64,000 nt of DNA from Axinella damicornis (Eukaryota > Porifera > Demospongiae > Axinellida > Axinellidae). The notes under the pieces are model-generated. The model did not search any database, had not been told where the DNA came from, and was given only the letters and a program-made list of their open reading frames with translations. Where the stretch lies: contig OZ007517.1 of assembly GCA_963931865.1 (NCBI GenBank), positions 7,049,676 to 7,113,675 on the forward strand, read 5' to 3'. This document shows, piece after piece, positions 45,504 to 56,690 of this stretch; the stretch's first letter is position 1, and the number at the start of each line of letters is the position of its first letter. The translations under genes were made by a program, and so were the position numbers.

Positions 45504-46072
45504 TCCATCAAACAGGCAGACTGTTCACTAATCCATGCATCGAGGAAGTACATAGAGTCGCTGAGAGGGGAAGTAAGGTCTGGGAACCTGCCTATTCCAT
45601 TTTGGCTCACGAAATTCGAAATTATTACGCATCACATCAACGGAATGCTCTACTTGCTTTATGTCTTCATGTTCAAAACACAAGCAAACTTTTTCACAGC
45701 TTCCTTCTGCTCTTTTCGAAGGCTAGAATAGCCTAGTATCAAACAAGCAGCGTCAATTGCCCGAACAACATCCATGTTCTTGGACAGGTCACACATTGTG
45801 GAATAATTTATTGGAATGTAATCCTACGTTATGTCACAAGAATTGAAATAAAACAATGCGGCAGCATTCCAGCGTACTGGAACCAAAACAGAATAGGCGG
45901 ATTACCGAACATATTTTTCCCCCCGCATGCGAAAATCGTCTGGGAGCGAGAGTAAATATTACATACACCCAAAACTACATTTTTGCTTGCATCCACTGAC
46001 CAAGATAGTCCTGCAACTTATCACTTGGGACCTACAATCTTTCAGATTCATTTTCCTTGTCTGTTTCTCCAG

Positions 46073-46213
46073 GTGTACGTAGTTTCTTTCCTCACTATGA
46101 TGTCACTGGGTGTCGCCCATGCAATAATATTCAAGAGTACCCTCCAAGTCTTCAACATAGCCTTCATAGTATGTCCCACAGGCCTTCATCCCAAGCTGGA
46201 GAGCTACATAGAC
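46073..46213 (+). CDS. Possible exon interrupted by a TIR insertion
   Basis: After the acceptor TGTTTCTCCAG, one frame reads VRSFFPHYDVTGCRPCNNIQ then EYPPSLQHSLHSMSHRPS. A palindromic TIR element begins at 46214. There is no donor before the insertion except ATA|GTATGT at about 46167. No family is recognised. It might belong to the same gene as the exon at 50048. Confidence 0.22.
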
Positions 46214-46302
46214 TAGCCTGGTTCTCAGGCCTTCCGCACCTCCAGCTTTTGATCGCTAAGCGATCAAAAGCTGGAGGTGTGGAAGGCCTGGGAACGAGGC
46301 TA
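46214..46302. mobile_element. 89-bp palindromic TIR element with 8-bp TSD
   Basis: TAGCCTGGTTCTCAGGCCTT ... AAGGCCTGGGAACGAGGCTA with a centre of TTTTGATCGCTAAGCGATCA + AAA. The TSD ACATAGAC flanks it (46206-46213, 46303-46310). It is almost a pure double-TIR, the smallest clear member of the family. Confidence 0.9.
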
Positions 46303-46802
46303 ACATAGACATCTAAGATTTTCATACTAACTGTTATAGTGTGAATTGATTTTTATTATTGCTTGATCATACTTGTCTTTTGCTCATGTACACAGTTGCA
46401 TGAGACCATCACATATTATTGGAGTGTCTTCCATTGTCCTGCTAAATTTGCCAACGCTTGTGGCCGGCGCGGCGCCGGCCTAGCCTGCGCATATCGCATA
46501 CAGCTGCATGGGTCAAAGTGCAAAACGGTTAATTAGCTTCTTGCACGTGGAAGAGAAGCGAAGCCAGCTGCCAGTCTGAGTCTTGGTCCGGACGTCCATG
46601 GCCATGCATCAGCATGGCGATCGAGATGCAGGAAGTTAGTAGAGGGGCGGAGGACATCGTCAGAAATACATCCATAAACGGTTCGCTTAGTGTAGACAAT
46701 GATTCACTTAGCTGTGTCAACTATTTTGGCAGTGTTGTATAATTTGTCAGGGTTCGATCATACACTACACTGTCTCAAAGAGTTCACTTTAATCACCTTT
46801 AT

Positions 46803-47613
46803 GTAAGGTAAGGCGGGGCTATTCCGACAGTTGGCTGCCATTTTAACAGACAAAAGTTTGGTAATTTCTTCTGTGGTACTGCAGGGTAGGTTGAGCGTCA
46901 GCCTACCTAGCCTCGTACCCAGGCCCGACCGCCCGAAAAGAAAGGGCCTGGTATCCACTGTTTGCGCATGCGCTTAATTTCCCAGAAATCTTGGGAAAAT
47001 CGTGGACTACCGTGTTACATCCGTACAACCACGACGTCAAAATCGTGTACTACCGCTATATGTTCCGTGCAGCTTTCCTGAGCAACGACGGAGTTCGACG
47101 ATTGAGCGCTCTCCCATGACCTTCAGTGGCTAAGTACTCCTGTAATTGTCTCCAGCCAGCACAGGTAGCCTCCATTTCAGCCGTTTGCACAAAGAAGACG
47201 ATTCTACACGGCTCACACGACCGAGGTTTGAACGTCTGTGTGCTACGAAGGATTACCGTTCGTCGTGAACTGTAAGTTAGCAAGTATTACTAGCAATCCA
47301 GGGCAGTATAGCGCTAGTTGCCATGTAGTTCTGGTGATATCCCGGCTCGATCGATCTTGTTCTGGTAGTACGTACGTCACAGCATCGGCACGTGGCCATA
47401 TTCTGCGTCATATGCCCCTCCCCCTTGGTCTTACAGTAGCCTAGATAATTATGCGCATGCGCTAACCGTGGATACCAGGCCCTTTCTTTTCGGGCGGTCG
47501 GGCCTGGGTACGAGGCTACAGCCTACCCTGCGGTACCACAGAAGAATTACCAAAACAAAGGCAGCCAACTATCGGAATTACCCCACAGTCGGAATAGCCC
47601 CGCCTTACCTTAC
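46803..47613. mobile_element. MITE (GTAAGGTAAGGCGGGGCTAT ends) split by a nested TIR element
   Basis: The left arm GTAAGGTAAGGCGGGGCTAT + TCCGACAGTTGGCTGCC pairs with the right arm GGCAGCCAACTATCGG, GTCGGAATAGCCCCGCCTTA + CCTTAC. The arms are separated by the insertion at 46908-47518. A partial third arm (CTACCCTGCGGTACCACAGA, GATAGTTGGCTGCC) lies at 47919-47975, after a poly-G run. Confidence 0.85.
46908..47518. mobile_element. TAGCCTCGTACCCAGGCCCG TIR element, 9-bp TSD, nested
   Basis: TAGCCTCGTACCCAGGCCCG and CGGGCCTGGGTACGAGGCTA are perfect inverses, extending through ACCGCCCGAAAAGAAAGGGC. The TSD CAGCCTACC is exact (46899-46907, 47519-47527). The subterminal block GTATCCACTGTTTGCGCATG matches the RecQ-bearing elements at 19066 and 20303, so this belongs to that subfamily. 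I could not recognise helicase sequence inside. Confidence 0.93.
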
Positions 47614-47693
47614 TTTTGATGGTGGCTGTGAAAGTTGCAGAAAGGGGAAAGTGAATGTTTCTCTGAAGCCGGAATCGCACCCCTTTGTGCGTA

Positions 47694-47694
47694 T

Positions 47695-47725
<31 letters not shown>
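47694..47725. repeat. Poly-G run
   Basis: About 32 consecutive G, between two pieces of the GTAAGGTAAGG MITE. No gene nearby. Confidence 0.9.
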
Positions 47726-47727
<2 letters not shown>

Positions 47728-47767
47728 TAGTGATCGTTATCTGAAATTCTCACTCCAACTATGCCTT

Positions 47768-49419
47768 TAACCCTTTACCAACCGCTGACGCCATATGCCG
47801 TTATGAGCTTCATGATGTCACATCTGCCTTGGGACTTAGGTTGTGCGTGAGCAGAAAGGGCGGGACAAGGGGAGGTGGCTGGGTGCACCCAAACGGTGCA
47901 AATAGCCCTTGGTTGGAGCCTACCCTGCGGTACCACAGAAGAGTAAGGGTAATTCCGATAGTTGGCTGCCTTTGTTTTTTCCGGAAAAATTGGTCCTACC
48001 CTGAAAATTTTGGTCCTCCCCCTAACCTACCACTTCTTACAGCCAGAGCACTCAATCAAGTGTTCGCAAGCTCTGGCATCCTACAAATGCAGTGCACTGG
48101 GACTTCTACTGATTTGATAGTTGATTCTGTGGCCCGTCTCAGCTTGCTGGAAAAAATGACATCTTCCTTCTCTCAAAGCAGTTCCACTGTACAGATGGCA
48201 ACGCATATTCTGTTGATCGAAGTGGTGCTGACCTGAGGGCTCTCCAAATGCCAGTGCAGTAGCAGTGTCCTCTATACCATTGTGGATGACCTGGACAAAT
48301 TCTGCTGGCTCAATGTCGATCGATGTTCATTGTCAAGCCACAACTCGCACTCTCTCTGAGCAATACACCGCTCACGGTACGATGACAGTAGCCGTAGGCT
48401 GTGACATCAAGCATGCCAATACACTCACTATTACAATGCAGGCTACTTGTAGCTATCCACCATAGTGTACATGAAGTAGTCTAGCTCTATCAAGCGCGTA
48501 AGACAATAAGCAGCAGGAGGAATCGCTCGCGGTGCGGGTCGGACCATTATTTTTACAGGGGGGCCAAAATTTTCAGGAAAAAATGATCCGCCCGGACCGA
48601 TATTCCGGAAATTTTGGTCCCACGGACCAATTTTTTCGCCAGACCAAAATTTCTGTGACACTACCACCATCTCGCAGTATGACATGCAAACAGTGTGGTT
48701 AACATGTACATAGGCTGTGTAAACTCTGTGGTAATCACAATTTCACACTTAGGAGCCAGCAGCTGCTACTACATTGCCACTGATTGGTCTACTTCATACT
48801 GCCCAGATGGTGGCAATTGATACCATATGGCAGTTGCACACTTATTGTTATTGAACTCTTGGTTGGAGCTGGGTAATGGGCCTAGAAAACAGTGCTCTTG
48901 ATTTGTAGAGTGTCGAATAGTGTTCAAGGCTGATTTTTCTGAGAGAATGAGTTACCATTGCCCGAGCGTCTTGATGGCGTACTCGTTAATGAGCGAGTGT
49001 GGTCAGAGTCACATGCGGACAGCATGCCTGTGTGTAATTGTGTGTGAAGGTTTGAGCATGAAGCTTATCTAGGGTATGTTTGAGTAAATTACAAGCTGTG
49101 AAACTGGCTTACAAAGTCTACGGTTGGTAATTACAAACAAGCACGACCCTTTAGTAACTATTAGCCACCTTCATATATTAAGTTAAGTAGTTTCGATACT
49201 TGTTGGTGACACATTACAAGAGTAGTTGGTGCACTTGCCCCTTAAGGTGGCCAATTTTCCACAACATATACATATATCTACGACTTTTCCGACATGCAGT
49301 CTTATCAGTGGGTGTGGTTTAGTTATCAATGGGTGTCGACTTTTCCCACTTTGAGTTATTAATTTTCCTGGCAAGAGTCTTGTCTGTGCCTGTGGGCCTA
49401 TGAATCATATGCCATGATA
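47768..49419. other. Repeat-derived and unassigned sequence
   Basis: TTAACCCTTTACCAACCGC at 47769 is a lone piggyBac-type end. A pair of related blocks (CCGGAAAAATTGGTCCTACC at 47980; GAAAATTTTGGTCC-like sequence at 48545-48655) are parts of another repeat, partly inverted. Frames of 66-135 codons at 47829-48465 show no domain and I do not call them. Confidence 0.4.
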
Positions 49420-49957
49420 TACCGTACTCTCGCGAAAGTCCACCCACTCCGCAAAGAGCGCCCACCCCCCACTTTTGGCTCAATTTTCTATATAGGGTCA
49501 AAGTGTACCACCCACCGTCGCGCTATAGCCTCGTGCCTCGTGTAACAGGCGATGGAGCGCATTACTGAGATGTTCCAGCGTATCTGAGGTAAGAACCTCC
49601 TTGCAGCAAGTCTGTATTAGTCTGTGTATCCGTATCTATGGTGTCCATGTGTGTTGCCTGTGCTAACGACGGCCCCGCAGTCTCCATGCTGGACCTCAGC
49701 CAGCGCTTGGTGGCAGCGAAGACGACGTGGTGAGCGGTGATGTTGCTAGTGACTCCAGCGATGTAGATGTGCTGGGAGGGCTTTGACTCACGCGCGCTTG
49801 CTGCTCGATCGCTGCTATTGCACTACTTGTGTACGTAAACAAAGGTGGGCGCTCTTTCAAGGTTGAATGCGGAAACACTCGAAAGAGCACCCACCCCCCT
49901 GTTTGGTGAGAAAGTAAGATGCAGCACCCATGGGCGGACATTCGCGAGAGTACGGTA
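49420..49957. mobile_element. MITE with TACCGTACTCTCGCGAAAGT ends
   Basis: TACCGTACTCTCGCGAAAGT + CCACCCA and the inverse TGGGCGGACATTCGCGAGAG + TACGGTA bound 538 bp. The subterminal word GAGCGCCCACCCCCC / GGTGGGCGCTCTTTC is also inverted. The TA at each edge fits a TA duplication. The minus-strand frame 49696-49980 runs out through the TIR and is not a gene. Confidence 0.87.
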
Positions 49958-50047
49958 ATACTTATTTGGGAGATGATCATGGTCGATCAATGCCTTGACA
50001 ACTGATTACTGAATCTCTGGATACCCATCACTCTTCTTCTCCAATAG

Positions 50048-50143
50048 ACTTGTTTTGCCCCTGTATCGAAGCCTTCGAAGCAGAGCAGCTTCTCCAGCCG
50101 AAGATGACAGCACATCAATGGGCTCGACACACAGTTACAGCAG
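50048..50143 (+). CDS. Candidate internal exon of an unrecognised gene
   Basis: The acceptor TTCTTCTCCAATAG and donor CAG|GTATGT are good, and one frame is open across: LVLPLYRSLRSRAASPAEDD then STSMGSTHSYSR. Phase is 2 in and 2 out. The Ser/Arg-rich, low-hydrophobic composition suggests a disordered linker. I found no convincing neighbours in phase; the segment at 46073 is the nearest candidate upstream. Confidence 0.35.
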
Positions 50144-50331
50144 GTATGTAGTGTGCAGTAATGTGTGTGTCAGTGCCGAGCATATACATGTAAGTGCCTG
50201 TATGAACCCCCAGGCATGTTTGGCAATGAAAGCGTGGAGCTCACCTTCCCTTGACTATGCAGAGCACAATGTAACTCTGCCCATCCCTGCACCATGGAGT
50301 GGTGTTCTGCTGTGACTGTGTAGCTTCATCA

Positions 50332-50608
50332 TACCGTAGTCACGCGTTATTAGGCGCATGTACCTATAACTCCACAGGAAGGAAATATGCCCCTATAAGC
50401 GAGATGCGCCTAATAACACATATAATAATAATGACATTCCTCGAATAGGAAGCGCGCTTCAATTCGAATTTAGCTGTTTTCCACTGTGAAGGATCAAAAA
50501 TGGCAGGAAGAAGACTGCAGCGCTTACCTGAGACGAGAGTTGAACCTGCGCCTAACAGCAAATATGTGCCTATAAGTGAGATGCGCCTAATAACGTGCGA
50601 CTACGGTA
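50332..50608. mobile_element. MITE with TACCGTAGTCACGCGTTATT ends
   Basis: TACCGTAGTCACGCGTTATT + AGGCGCAT and its inverse ATGCGCCTAATAACGTGCGA + CTACGGTA bound 277 bp. An inner pair (TATGCCCCTATAAGCGAGAT / TATGTGCCTATAAGTGAGAT) is in direct orientation. The TA edges fit a TA duplication. Confidence 0.88.
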
Positions 50609-51955
50609 TCATGGAAATTGTGGGGGTGATGCTAAAAGTAGACATGCTTGACCTTACATGCATGTACATACAATTGCCTGTGATTGCTGTGTACATGTAC
50701 ATATATACAAGGATAGAATTTTCATTACCTGTGCTACTACATCAAGACCTGCCCTGTTGACATAATAACATATGCATATATTACTGTGGGACTTTGTGGT
50801 CTTAAACTTGTGAGTTAAATTTTAGAGTAATTACCTCTTCAGCAATTACAGCCACTTTACAGTACCTGTCAATATAAAGTTACGCCCCGGTTATATAAGT
50901 ATGATCGTTTTACAGTGGGAGTTGTTCCATTTGACCATCTTTCCATCATTTACCCAGAATAGTAGGCACATTCCGATGTTGGCAGAGCTAGTAGATTCCC
51001 TACTAACTACAGAGCGTTTTAAAATGGTGTTTAGTTCGTACAGGAAGCAGTACATTTTCTATTTCTTCTCGAAAGGCACAAAGCGCCAACAGTAGTGAAG
51101 CTGATTCACAAGGAAGGTCTACATTGCAGCCGGGTGGGTTTGAGAGAGACTGGCACTGTCTAGAGGCGCACTGGATCTGGCCAGCCATCGAAATCTTTTA
51201 TAATGGCTGAAAAGGGAGTATCCTTGTGTCTGTGCTTGAAAGTGCCTACACCAAGCTTTGGAATTTTGGTGTTCCACTGTTCTGCATTTCCATGCAAGAC
51301 AAGGGTCTGATACCTGACTGTGCTAATGTGTGAGCTCAACCTGTAAGATCCTGCAGAACCATGTTTAGGATATGTTAATTGCAACAGCTGTGCATGTAGA
51401 ACCTGTTAACTTAATTGCAACAACTGTGCACCTGCATGTAGAACCTATTAATTGGAGACAGCTGTTATCTTGTGTATATATAGTTGCTCAGTTTGGTTGT
51501 ACTATATATTAGACTTGTTCGTGTAAAAGTTCTTGAGTCCGAGTTGTTCAGAGTTCGTGTAAGAGTTGTTCCGAGTTGTAAACTGTTTGAATGAGAGAAA
51601 CAAGTTTGATTGCTTGATTATACTGGCGTAACCAGGGGAAGGTTACATTAGCCAGACAATCCGGTGGTGGCTTTTATGTCACTTTCTTTTGGCCAGCTAC
51701 ATGTACAAAGCCTCCTAACCAGGGACCAAAGCAACTGTCAAGCCCTCTGCAAAGAGGAAAAGGCGGATAATGCATGCCTGTACAGTATGACTGAAACAGT
51801 TGGGAGTGAGTAAGCTGTCTACGACTTTTCATGGTGAGCACGTTTGCGTGCTTGTCCTACATGTGTAGTGCATCAACTTTCCACAGTGATTTCAACTCGT
51901 GACAAGAAGTCCACTATTTGGGAAATTGTTTACGTAGGAGCCTCTATATCTCCAG

Positions 51956-52623
51956 GGTTGCTGGCTGTGGGTTGTGCAGGGTTGCTGGCTGTGGGTTGTG
52001 CAGGGTTGCTGGCTGTGGGTTGTGCAGGGTTGCTGGCTGTGGGTTGTGCAGGGTTGCTGGCTGTGCAGGGTTGCTGGCTGTGGGTTGTGCAGGGTTGCTG
52101 GCTGTGGGTTGTGCAGGGTTGCTGGCTGTGGGTTGTGCAGGGTTGCTAGCTATGGGTTGTGCAGGGTTGCTGGCTGTGGGTTGTGCAGGGTTGCCGGCTG
52201 TGGGTTGTGCAGGGTTGCTGGCTGTGGGTTGTGCAGGGTTGCTGGCTGTGGGTTGTGCAGGGTTGCTGGCTGTGGGTTGTGCAGGGTTGCTGGCTGTGGG
52301 TTGTGCAGGGTTGCTGGCTATGGGTTGTGCAGGGTTGCTGGCTGTGGGTTGTGCAGGGTTGCTGGCTGTGCAGGGTTGCTGGCTGTGGGTTGTGCAGGGT
52401 TGCTGGCTGTGGGTTGTGCAGGGTTGCTGGCTGTGGGTTGTGCAGGGTTGCTGGCTGTGCAGGGTTGCTGGCTGTGGGTTGTGCAGGGTTGCTGGCTGTG
52501 GGTTGTGCAGGGTTGCTGGCTGTGGGTTGTGCAGGGTTGCTGGCTGTGTAGGGTTGCTGGCTGTGGGTTGTGCAGGGTTGCTGGCTGTGGGTTGTGCAGG
52601 GTTGCTGGCTATGGGTTGTGCTG
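51956..52623. repeat. 24-bp minisatellite (GTTGCTGGCTGTGGGTTGTG + CAGG)
   Basis: About 28 units, most of 24 bp, with four or five shorter ones (GTTGCTGGCTGTGCAGG) that lack GGTTGTG. Because 24 bp is eight codons, long frames appear on both strands (up to 250 codons); the short units shift frame, which shows these are not selected. A single stray unit lies at 55762-55787 within another repeat. Confidence 0.96.
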
Positions 52624-52850
52624 TAGGATAGATTATCCCTCTCATATTCAATGGATGCCAGTCTCATTTTCCAACCAGTACCTATGTTGGCTGGTTTCCG
52701 ATGAAGTTAGTGGCATCATGCATTAAGTCAATGTGGTCCAGCCGTTTAGGCTTTGGAATAAATGATAGTCCCTTGGACAATACATACATGCAATTCATAC
52801 TTTGATAATATCACACTAGATGAGTTTGTGGTATCTTCTGATACTATATA

Positions 52851-52994
52851 AGTATCACCATAGTACCAAGCTATACCGGAAAATATCACGAGTTTGTTGC
52901 CGTAGTATTGTTACTAGTGCGAAGCACGAGTAACAATGCCGAAGGCGACAAACGAGTGATATGTTTCCGGTATAGCTTGGTACTATGGTGATAC
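52851..52994. repeat. ~144-bp near-perfect hairpin
   Basis: GTATCACCATAGTACCAAGC + TATACCGGAAAATATCACGAG pairs with CTCGTGATATGTTTCCGGTATAGCTTGGTACTATGGTGATAC-like sequence (one or two mismatches). The middle is ACTAGTGCGAAGCACGAGTA. It is likely a foldback MITE. Confidence 0.88.
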
Positions 52995-53645
52995 TGATTT
53001 TATCATACAAACCTGGAATTTCATTGCACGTTCCTCTACCAATGAACGTAGCGAATGCGCGTTACCATAGCTTGCTTGGCGACAATATTTTTCAGTTCTG
53101 GTTCACCCTTCGCGTTAGTACGGCAAGCTTCAAACGCTTGGGCGAGAAGGCCTGCGTACCAAGCCCAAGGCGGAGCCACGGCAGCTGTACGGTCGGTCCA
53201 CGCTGATGACTGGCAGTTGTACGGTCCATTTCAAACGGGATGCCCGAGTATACGAAAGAGTTCAACCTCGACTTCCGGAAGTATCGAGATGTAAGTCAGT
53301 CCTCTTCAGGAGCCCAAAAGGTAGTCAGTATCAGCTAGTCCAGGTAGTCTCTGACATAGATTTGCTGTAGCGTACGTGACTTACTGTACATAATACGGAT
53401 CTCTCGCGTGACCAACAGTACTAATACGGATTTTTCACGTGACCTACTGTACAAAATACGGGTTTTTATCAACTGCGCTTGCGTACCAGGCTTTCCCATT
53501 GACTGCTGTACATTATTCAAACGTAGGTGTATGATAAATGTTAGTTTTTTGTTGTTGTTTTTTTTTCTATAACATTTTATGTGTACATGCAAACACAAAG
53601 GACACATGAATAGCCTGAGGCTAATCTCAAACACGTACCCTGCTA

Positions 53646-54524
53646 CTAACTATTAACTGAGTTCTTAGTTCTGGCTCGAGTTCTCAAAGCAATTGGAGTC
53701 CAAGTGCGTATTCTATTGGTGGCAATGCTGAGCCCTGGAGTTCCATCAATCACTGAGTACTTCACTTTTGCATCATTAGGGATGGAAAGTGGAACATCGG
53801 AGTCGCTTGAACTGGTGTCAGTATCACTTAGCGGTGTTGGGCGGCAGTGAGCAGGGAATCTCCGCAATTGGACTTCACTGCGTCGTACCTTCTTCCTTCG
53901 CCCACGCACTGGTGTCCACTCTTCCTGGTCTTTCTCATCATGGACCAGCACACCATGAACACCATCCCGCTTCTCATAATGGACTTCCAAGCAAGACTTG
54001 AGATTGATACCCTCACCCTCAGAGTCAGAATCTGTGATAGCCGGGCTTGGGCAGGTCTGTTTGGCTGTTTCCTCAGGACCAGAGGCCAGGGATTCCATTG
54101 CATTGTGACAGGAAGGGTTAGTCAATTCGGGGTCACTGTCTTCTGCTGCCACCAATACAGTGTCCGCCTGGGAGGTTGCTGGTTTTCTCCCAAGGTGTGC
54201 TTTAGATGGAGATCCAGTGAGTAAGTTTGTTTTCTGGACACGAGAGCTGCTCGGAGTCCCATGGATATTAGTAGTGATGGGATTTGGTAGTTGGAGGCTG
54301 GTCCCTGGCTTCCTTCGTCGTCTACGACGCCTAGGGCGGTGACGCTGCGAGGGCCAGAAAAGTGAGACCGAATAGCCGCCATTACTCAGGCGCGCTGTCC
54401 ACAATGATGAGTCAAGGCGAAGGCCGCGACATTGAAGCTCGACTGCGAGTGATAGGGGTAAACCTAGCTCCGTCATTTTTGCGTAAGTGCCCTCTAGCAC
54501 ACAGACTCGGATAGCTGCCGCCAT
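53646..54524 (-). CDS. Retroelement ORF1-like protein (292 codons)
   Basis: The intronless ORF starts MAAAIRVCVLEGTYAKMTEL. It has a short globular N-terminus ending in SNGGYSVSLFWPSQ, then eight Arg/Lys in a row (RHRPRRRRRRRKPG) and a long Ser/Asp-rich, probably disordered tail (TDSDSEGEGINLK, DTDTSSSDSDVP). The GGYSVSLFWP + basic-tract arrangement is one I associate with first ORFs of invertebrate non-LTR retroelements, which bind element RNA. No zinc knuckle, RRM or endonuclease is seen and no RT follows within 1 kb. It is intact, so it may be recent. A cellular gene cannot be excluded. Confidence 0.5.
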   Translation of the reverse strand: MAAAIRVCVLEGTYAKMTELGLPLSLAVELQCRGLRLDSSLWTARLSNGGYSVSLFWPSQRHRPRRRRRRRKPGTSLQLPNPITTNIHGTPSSSRVQKTNLLTGSPSKAHLGRKPATSQADTVLVAAEDSDPELTNPSCHNAMESLASGPEETAKQTCPSPAITDSDSEGEGINLKSCLEVHYEKRDGVHGVLVHDEKDQEEWTPVRGRRKKVRRSEVQLRRFPAHCRPTPLSDTDTSSSDSDVPLSIPNDAKVKYSVIDGTPGLSIATNRIRTWTPIALRTRARTKNSVNS

Positions 54525-54597
54525 TTTTCAATTTCGTTATGTTAGTTATCATGTGAGTGAGATAGTTTCTGATGATATATATGCTTGTGGATTTTTC

Positions 54598-55640
54598 TCA
54601 CTCGCCTCTGCCGCGGCCTCCTGGCCGCCGGCTTCCTTGGCCCCGGTAGTTTTTTGAGGCACGATCTCCGCTATTCCCACGGCTCTGGCCTCGGCCTCTC
54701 CCTCTCCCTCTATTTCCAGCCACTTTGGCTAAGTCCTCTTTCAGCTTTTTGGATTTGCCTCCGCAGGTCATCCTCTGAATCCTTGTTAGGGGGTTCGGGC
54801 TCTGCGCTGCAGAAGATCCAGTGCTCTCCACCTTTCTGCGTTTTCTATTCTCTGCCACCTTCTCCCTGATGGCAGTTTTGTTTCTTTGCGAGTGCTTTGG
54901 CCTCATCTGAGGCCTTTTCACTTTCCTCTGCCCAGAATCTCTGGATATACGTACCCGAGGTCAGAATCCGGGAGGTGGGCATTTTCAATTGCCTCCCAAA
55001 TGGATCCTTGTGTGAATCCCTGCATGTCCCGTTCCTTTCTGATGAGTAGGTCGTAGTGGCAGACCAGACTTTCCGCCAGACGGGTGGAGAAGGCGATGTG
55101 TGCCCCCTCCAATTCTCTTAGAATTTCCCCGTTGGGCTTCGATCAGCATGATTTTTGCAGTCAGCCCCGCTGGGAAGTTCCCAGAGACTAGCACCCTTCT
55201 CATTACTGTGCGTTGGTGACTGGCGCGAGTCATGTCCATCAATGAGGTCCCAAAGGCCCTCATTCACTCAGAGATCTTTGCCTGTTGCAAAGAGATGGAC
55301 GAGGACTGGTGCTGTGCACCATCGTCCCTGGGCTGTGAAGGAGGCTCTAAGAAGCTTCCAGACCTAGAACTTTGTCTTGCTCGAGGGACAATTCGGCCGT
55401 GGCCTCGTCCAGGTCTCTCTCCGACTCCTTGGAGCGTCGGCGCAGGTCCTCCAACCTCAATAGCCGTCTCTTCAAGCAGGTCCGAGACATTGATTCTCGG
55501 GATCGAGATTCATCTGATCCTTCTGTGGTTTGCACCAGGTTGGGATTTACGGAGGGGCCCGCAATGGAGTTTTAAACATCCATTGTTTGGTCCATCCGTG
55601 GTTGTGGCCTGTGGGAGGTTGAGGAAGGACAATCGATGAA
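54598..55640 (-). pseudogene. Gag-like retroelement ORF with Arg/Gly tail, frameshifted
   Basis: Successive minus-strand frames form one degraded protein. 55535-55347 is a charged coiled coil (RLEDLRRRSKESERDLDEAT). 55263-54985 includes RTVMRRVLVSGNFPAGLTAK. 55112-54918 includes LAESLVCHYDLLIRKERDMQ. 54921-54598 is basic and ends GRGRGRGQSRGNSGDRAS then RRPGGRGRGE. The RGG-rich C-terminus suggests nucleic-acid binding, as in gag-type proteins of tyrosine-recombinase or LTR elements. At least three frame changes are needed, so it is dead. Confidence 0.5.
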
Positions 55641-55759
55641 CTCAAATAACTCATCGAGGTCAGTAGCAGTTCTCATTTGTAGGCGGGAGGCCGTATCCTT
55701 CCCCTTGTTGGGGTTGAAGGTATTGCCTACTGAAGGTATTGCCTACTGAAGGTATGGCC

Positions 55760-56095
55760 TACTGCTGGCTATGGGCTGTGCAGGGTTGCTATCCAACCCC
55801 AGGTTACACTCAAAAGGTAATTAGGGTTGCATAGGATTGATGCCATACTTACGTAGGATTTGCAGTCGACCATAGTCGTCATGTTTACAGCGACCATCTC
55901 TTTGAACTGGCGTTGATGTTGAATCCAAGCACTCCATCCTCCTCCAAGATGGAGCCACTGGTGCCTCTGCCAAGATGGTGTCGTATTTTCGGGAGAGGGG
56001 TTCACAAAAATATGCCCATCCCCTCTCTTTGAGCAGCCACTAAAGGCCATTGCCCATGGCCATATTTCAGGAGACTGCGGTATAATGAGCACGGT
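55760..56095. mobile_element. Degraded arm of the CGAAAATACGCCCA MITE family
   Basis: GTCGTATTTTCGGGAGAGGG at 55979 and CATATTTCAGGAGACTGCGG + TATA at 56074 resemble the ends and subterminal words of the MITE at 12835. The left partner is not clear. A solo minisatellite unit (GCTGGCTATGGGCTGTGCAG) precedes it. Confidence 0.45.
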
Positions 56096-56139
56096 AAACC
56101 AGTCTAATATTTGTCAAAAATTTACCTATCGTGCCCTTG

Positions 56140-56690
56140 TCAGATGTAGCTAGGTGTGGAGTTGAGCATGTGTGTCCTTGGCTGGGAGTGGAGTTGAGCA
56201 TGCGTGTCCGTGGAGTTGAGCGTGCACTTCCTTGGCTGGGAGTGGAGTTGAGCATGCGTGTCCTTGGCTGGGAGTGGAGTTGAGCATGCGTGTCCTTGGC
56301 TAGGGGTTGAGTTGAGCATGTGTGTCCTTGGCTGGGAGTGGAGTTGTGTTCTTGGCTGGGTGTGGAGTGTGGAGTTGAGGATGTTGGGATGGTTGAGGCC
56401 TCGCCTGATGTAGACAAGGAAGTGGTGGATGGCAGCAACACTCGTTGATTTTTCCATCCAGTTTCGGTTCTGCAAAAAGGAAATTAGGGTAACACACCGT
56501 ACGTTGTGGATTCTGGATAGTTGTTTGTATCGCGTCATCAGCACGTACCTTCCATTCCCATGGTCGACAGTATTTGCTGTTCTTGAGGATAGCTACAGCG
56601 AAGTCGTCGTGAACGTTATGGCCCTCGCGGTGGTGGCACTGCGGCACTGTGGCACTGCGGCACTGCGGCTCTTCTCACTGATGTAGAGAC
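56140..56690 (-). pseudogene. HIRAN-like domain gene fragment, copy 2, with expanded S/T/P tail
   Basis: The first exon (about 56690-56549) reads CHHREGHNVHDDFAVAILKN and ends at AAG|GTACGT. Compared with copy 1 it lost TVGHV and reads SKYCRPWEWK, a frame disturbance just before the donor. The second exon starts at 56469 (acceptor TTTTTGCAG) with WMEKSTSV. A minisatellite based on CTTGGCTGGGAGTGGAGTTG (56160-56350) follows, much longer than in copy 1. The repeat GCACTGCGGCACTGTG near 56637-56665 also duplicated upstream codons. The whole is non-functional. Confidence 0.55.

Noticed and set aside
47829..48465. Plus-strand ORFs of 66 and 135 codons
   Set aside because: They cross repeat remnants (the GTAAGG MITE arm and a TTGGTCC repeat) and show no motif.
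51844..52726. ORFs of 101-250 codons (AGLLAVGC, QPCTTHSQ repeats)
   Set aside because: 24-bp minisatellite. Shorter units that are not a multiple of three break every frame.
53789..54382. ORFs overlapping the 292-codon frame on both strands
   Set aside because: Shadows of the longer, compositionally coherent minus-strand ORF.
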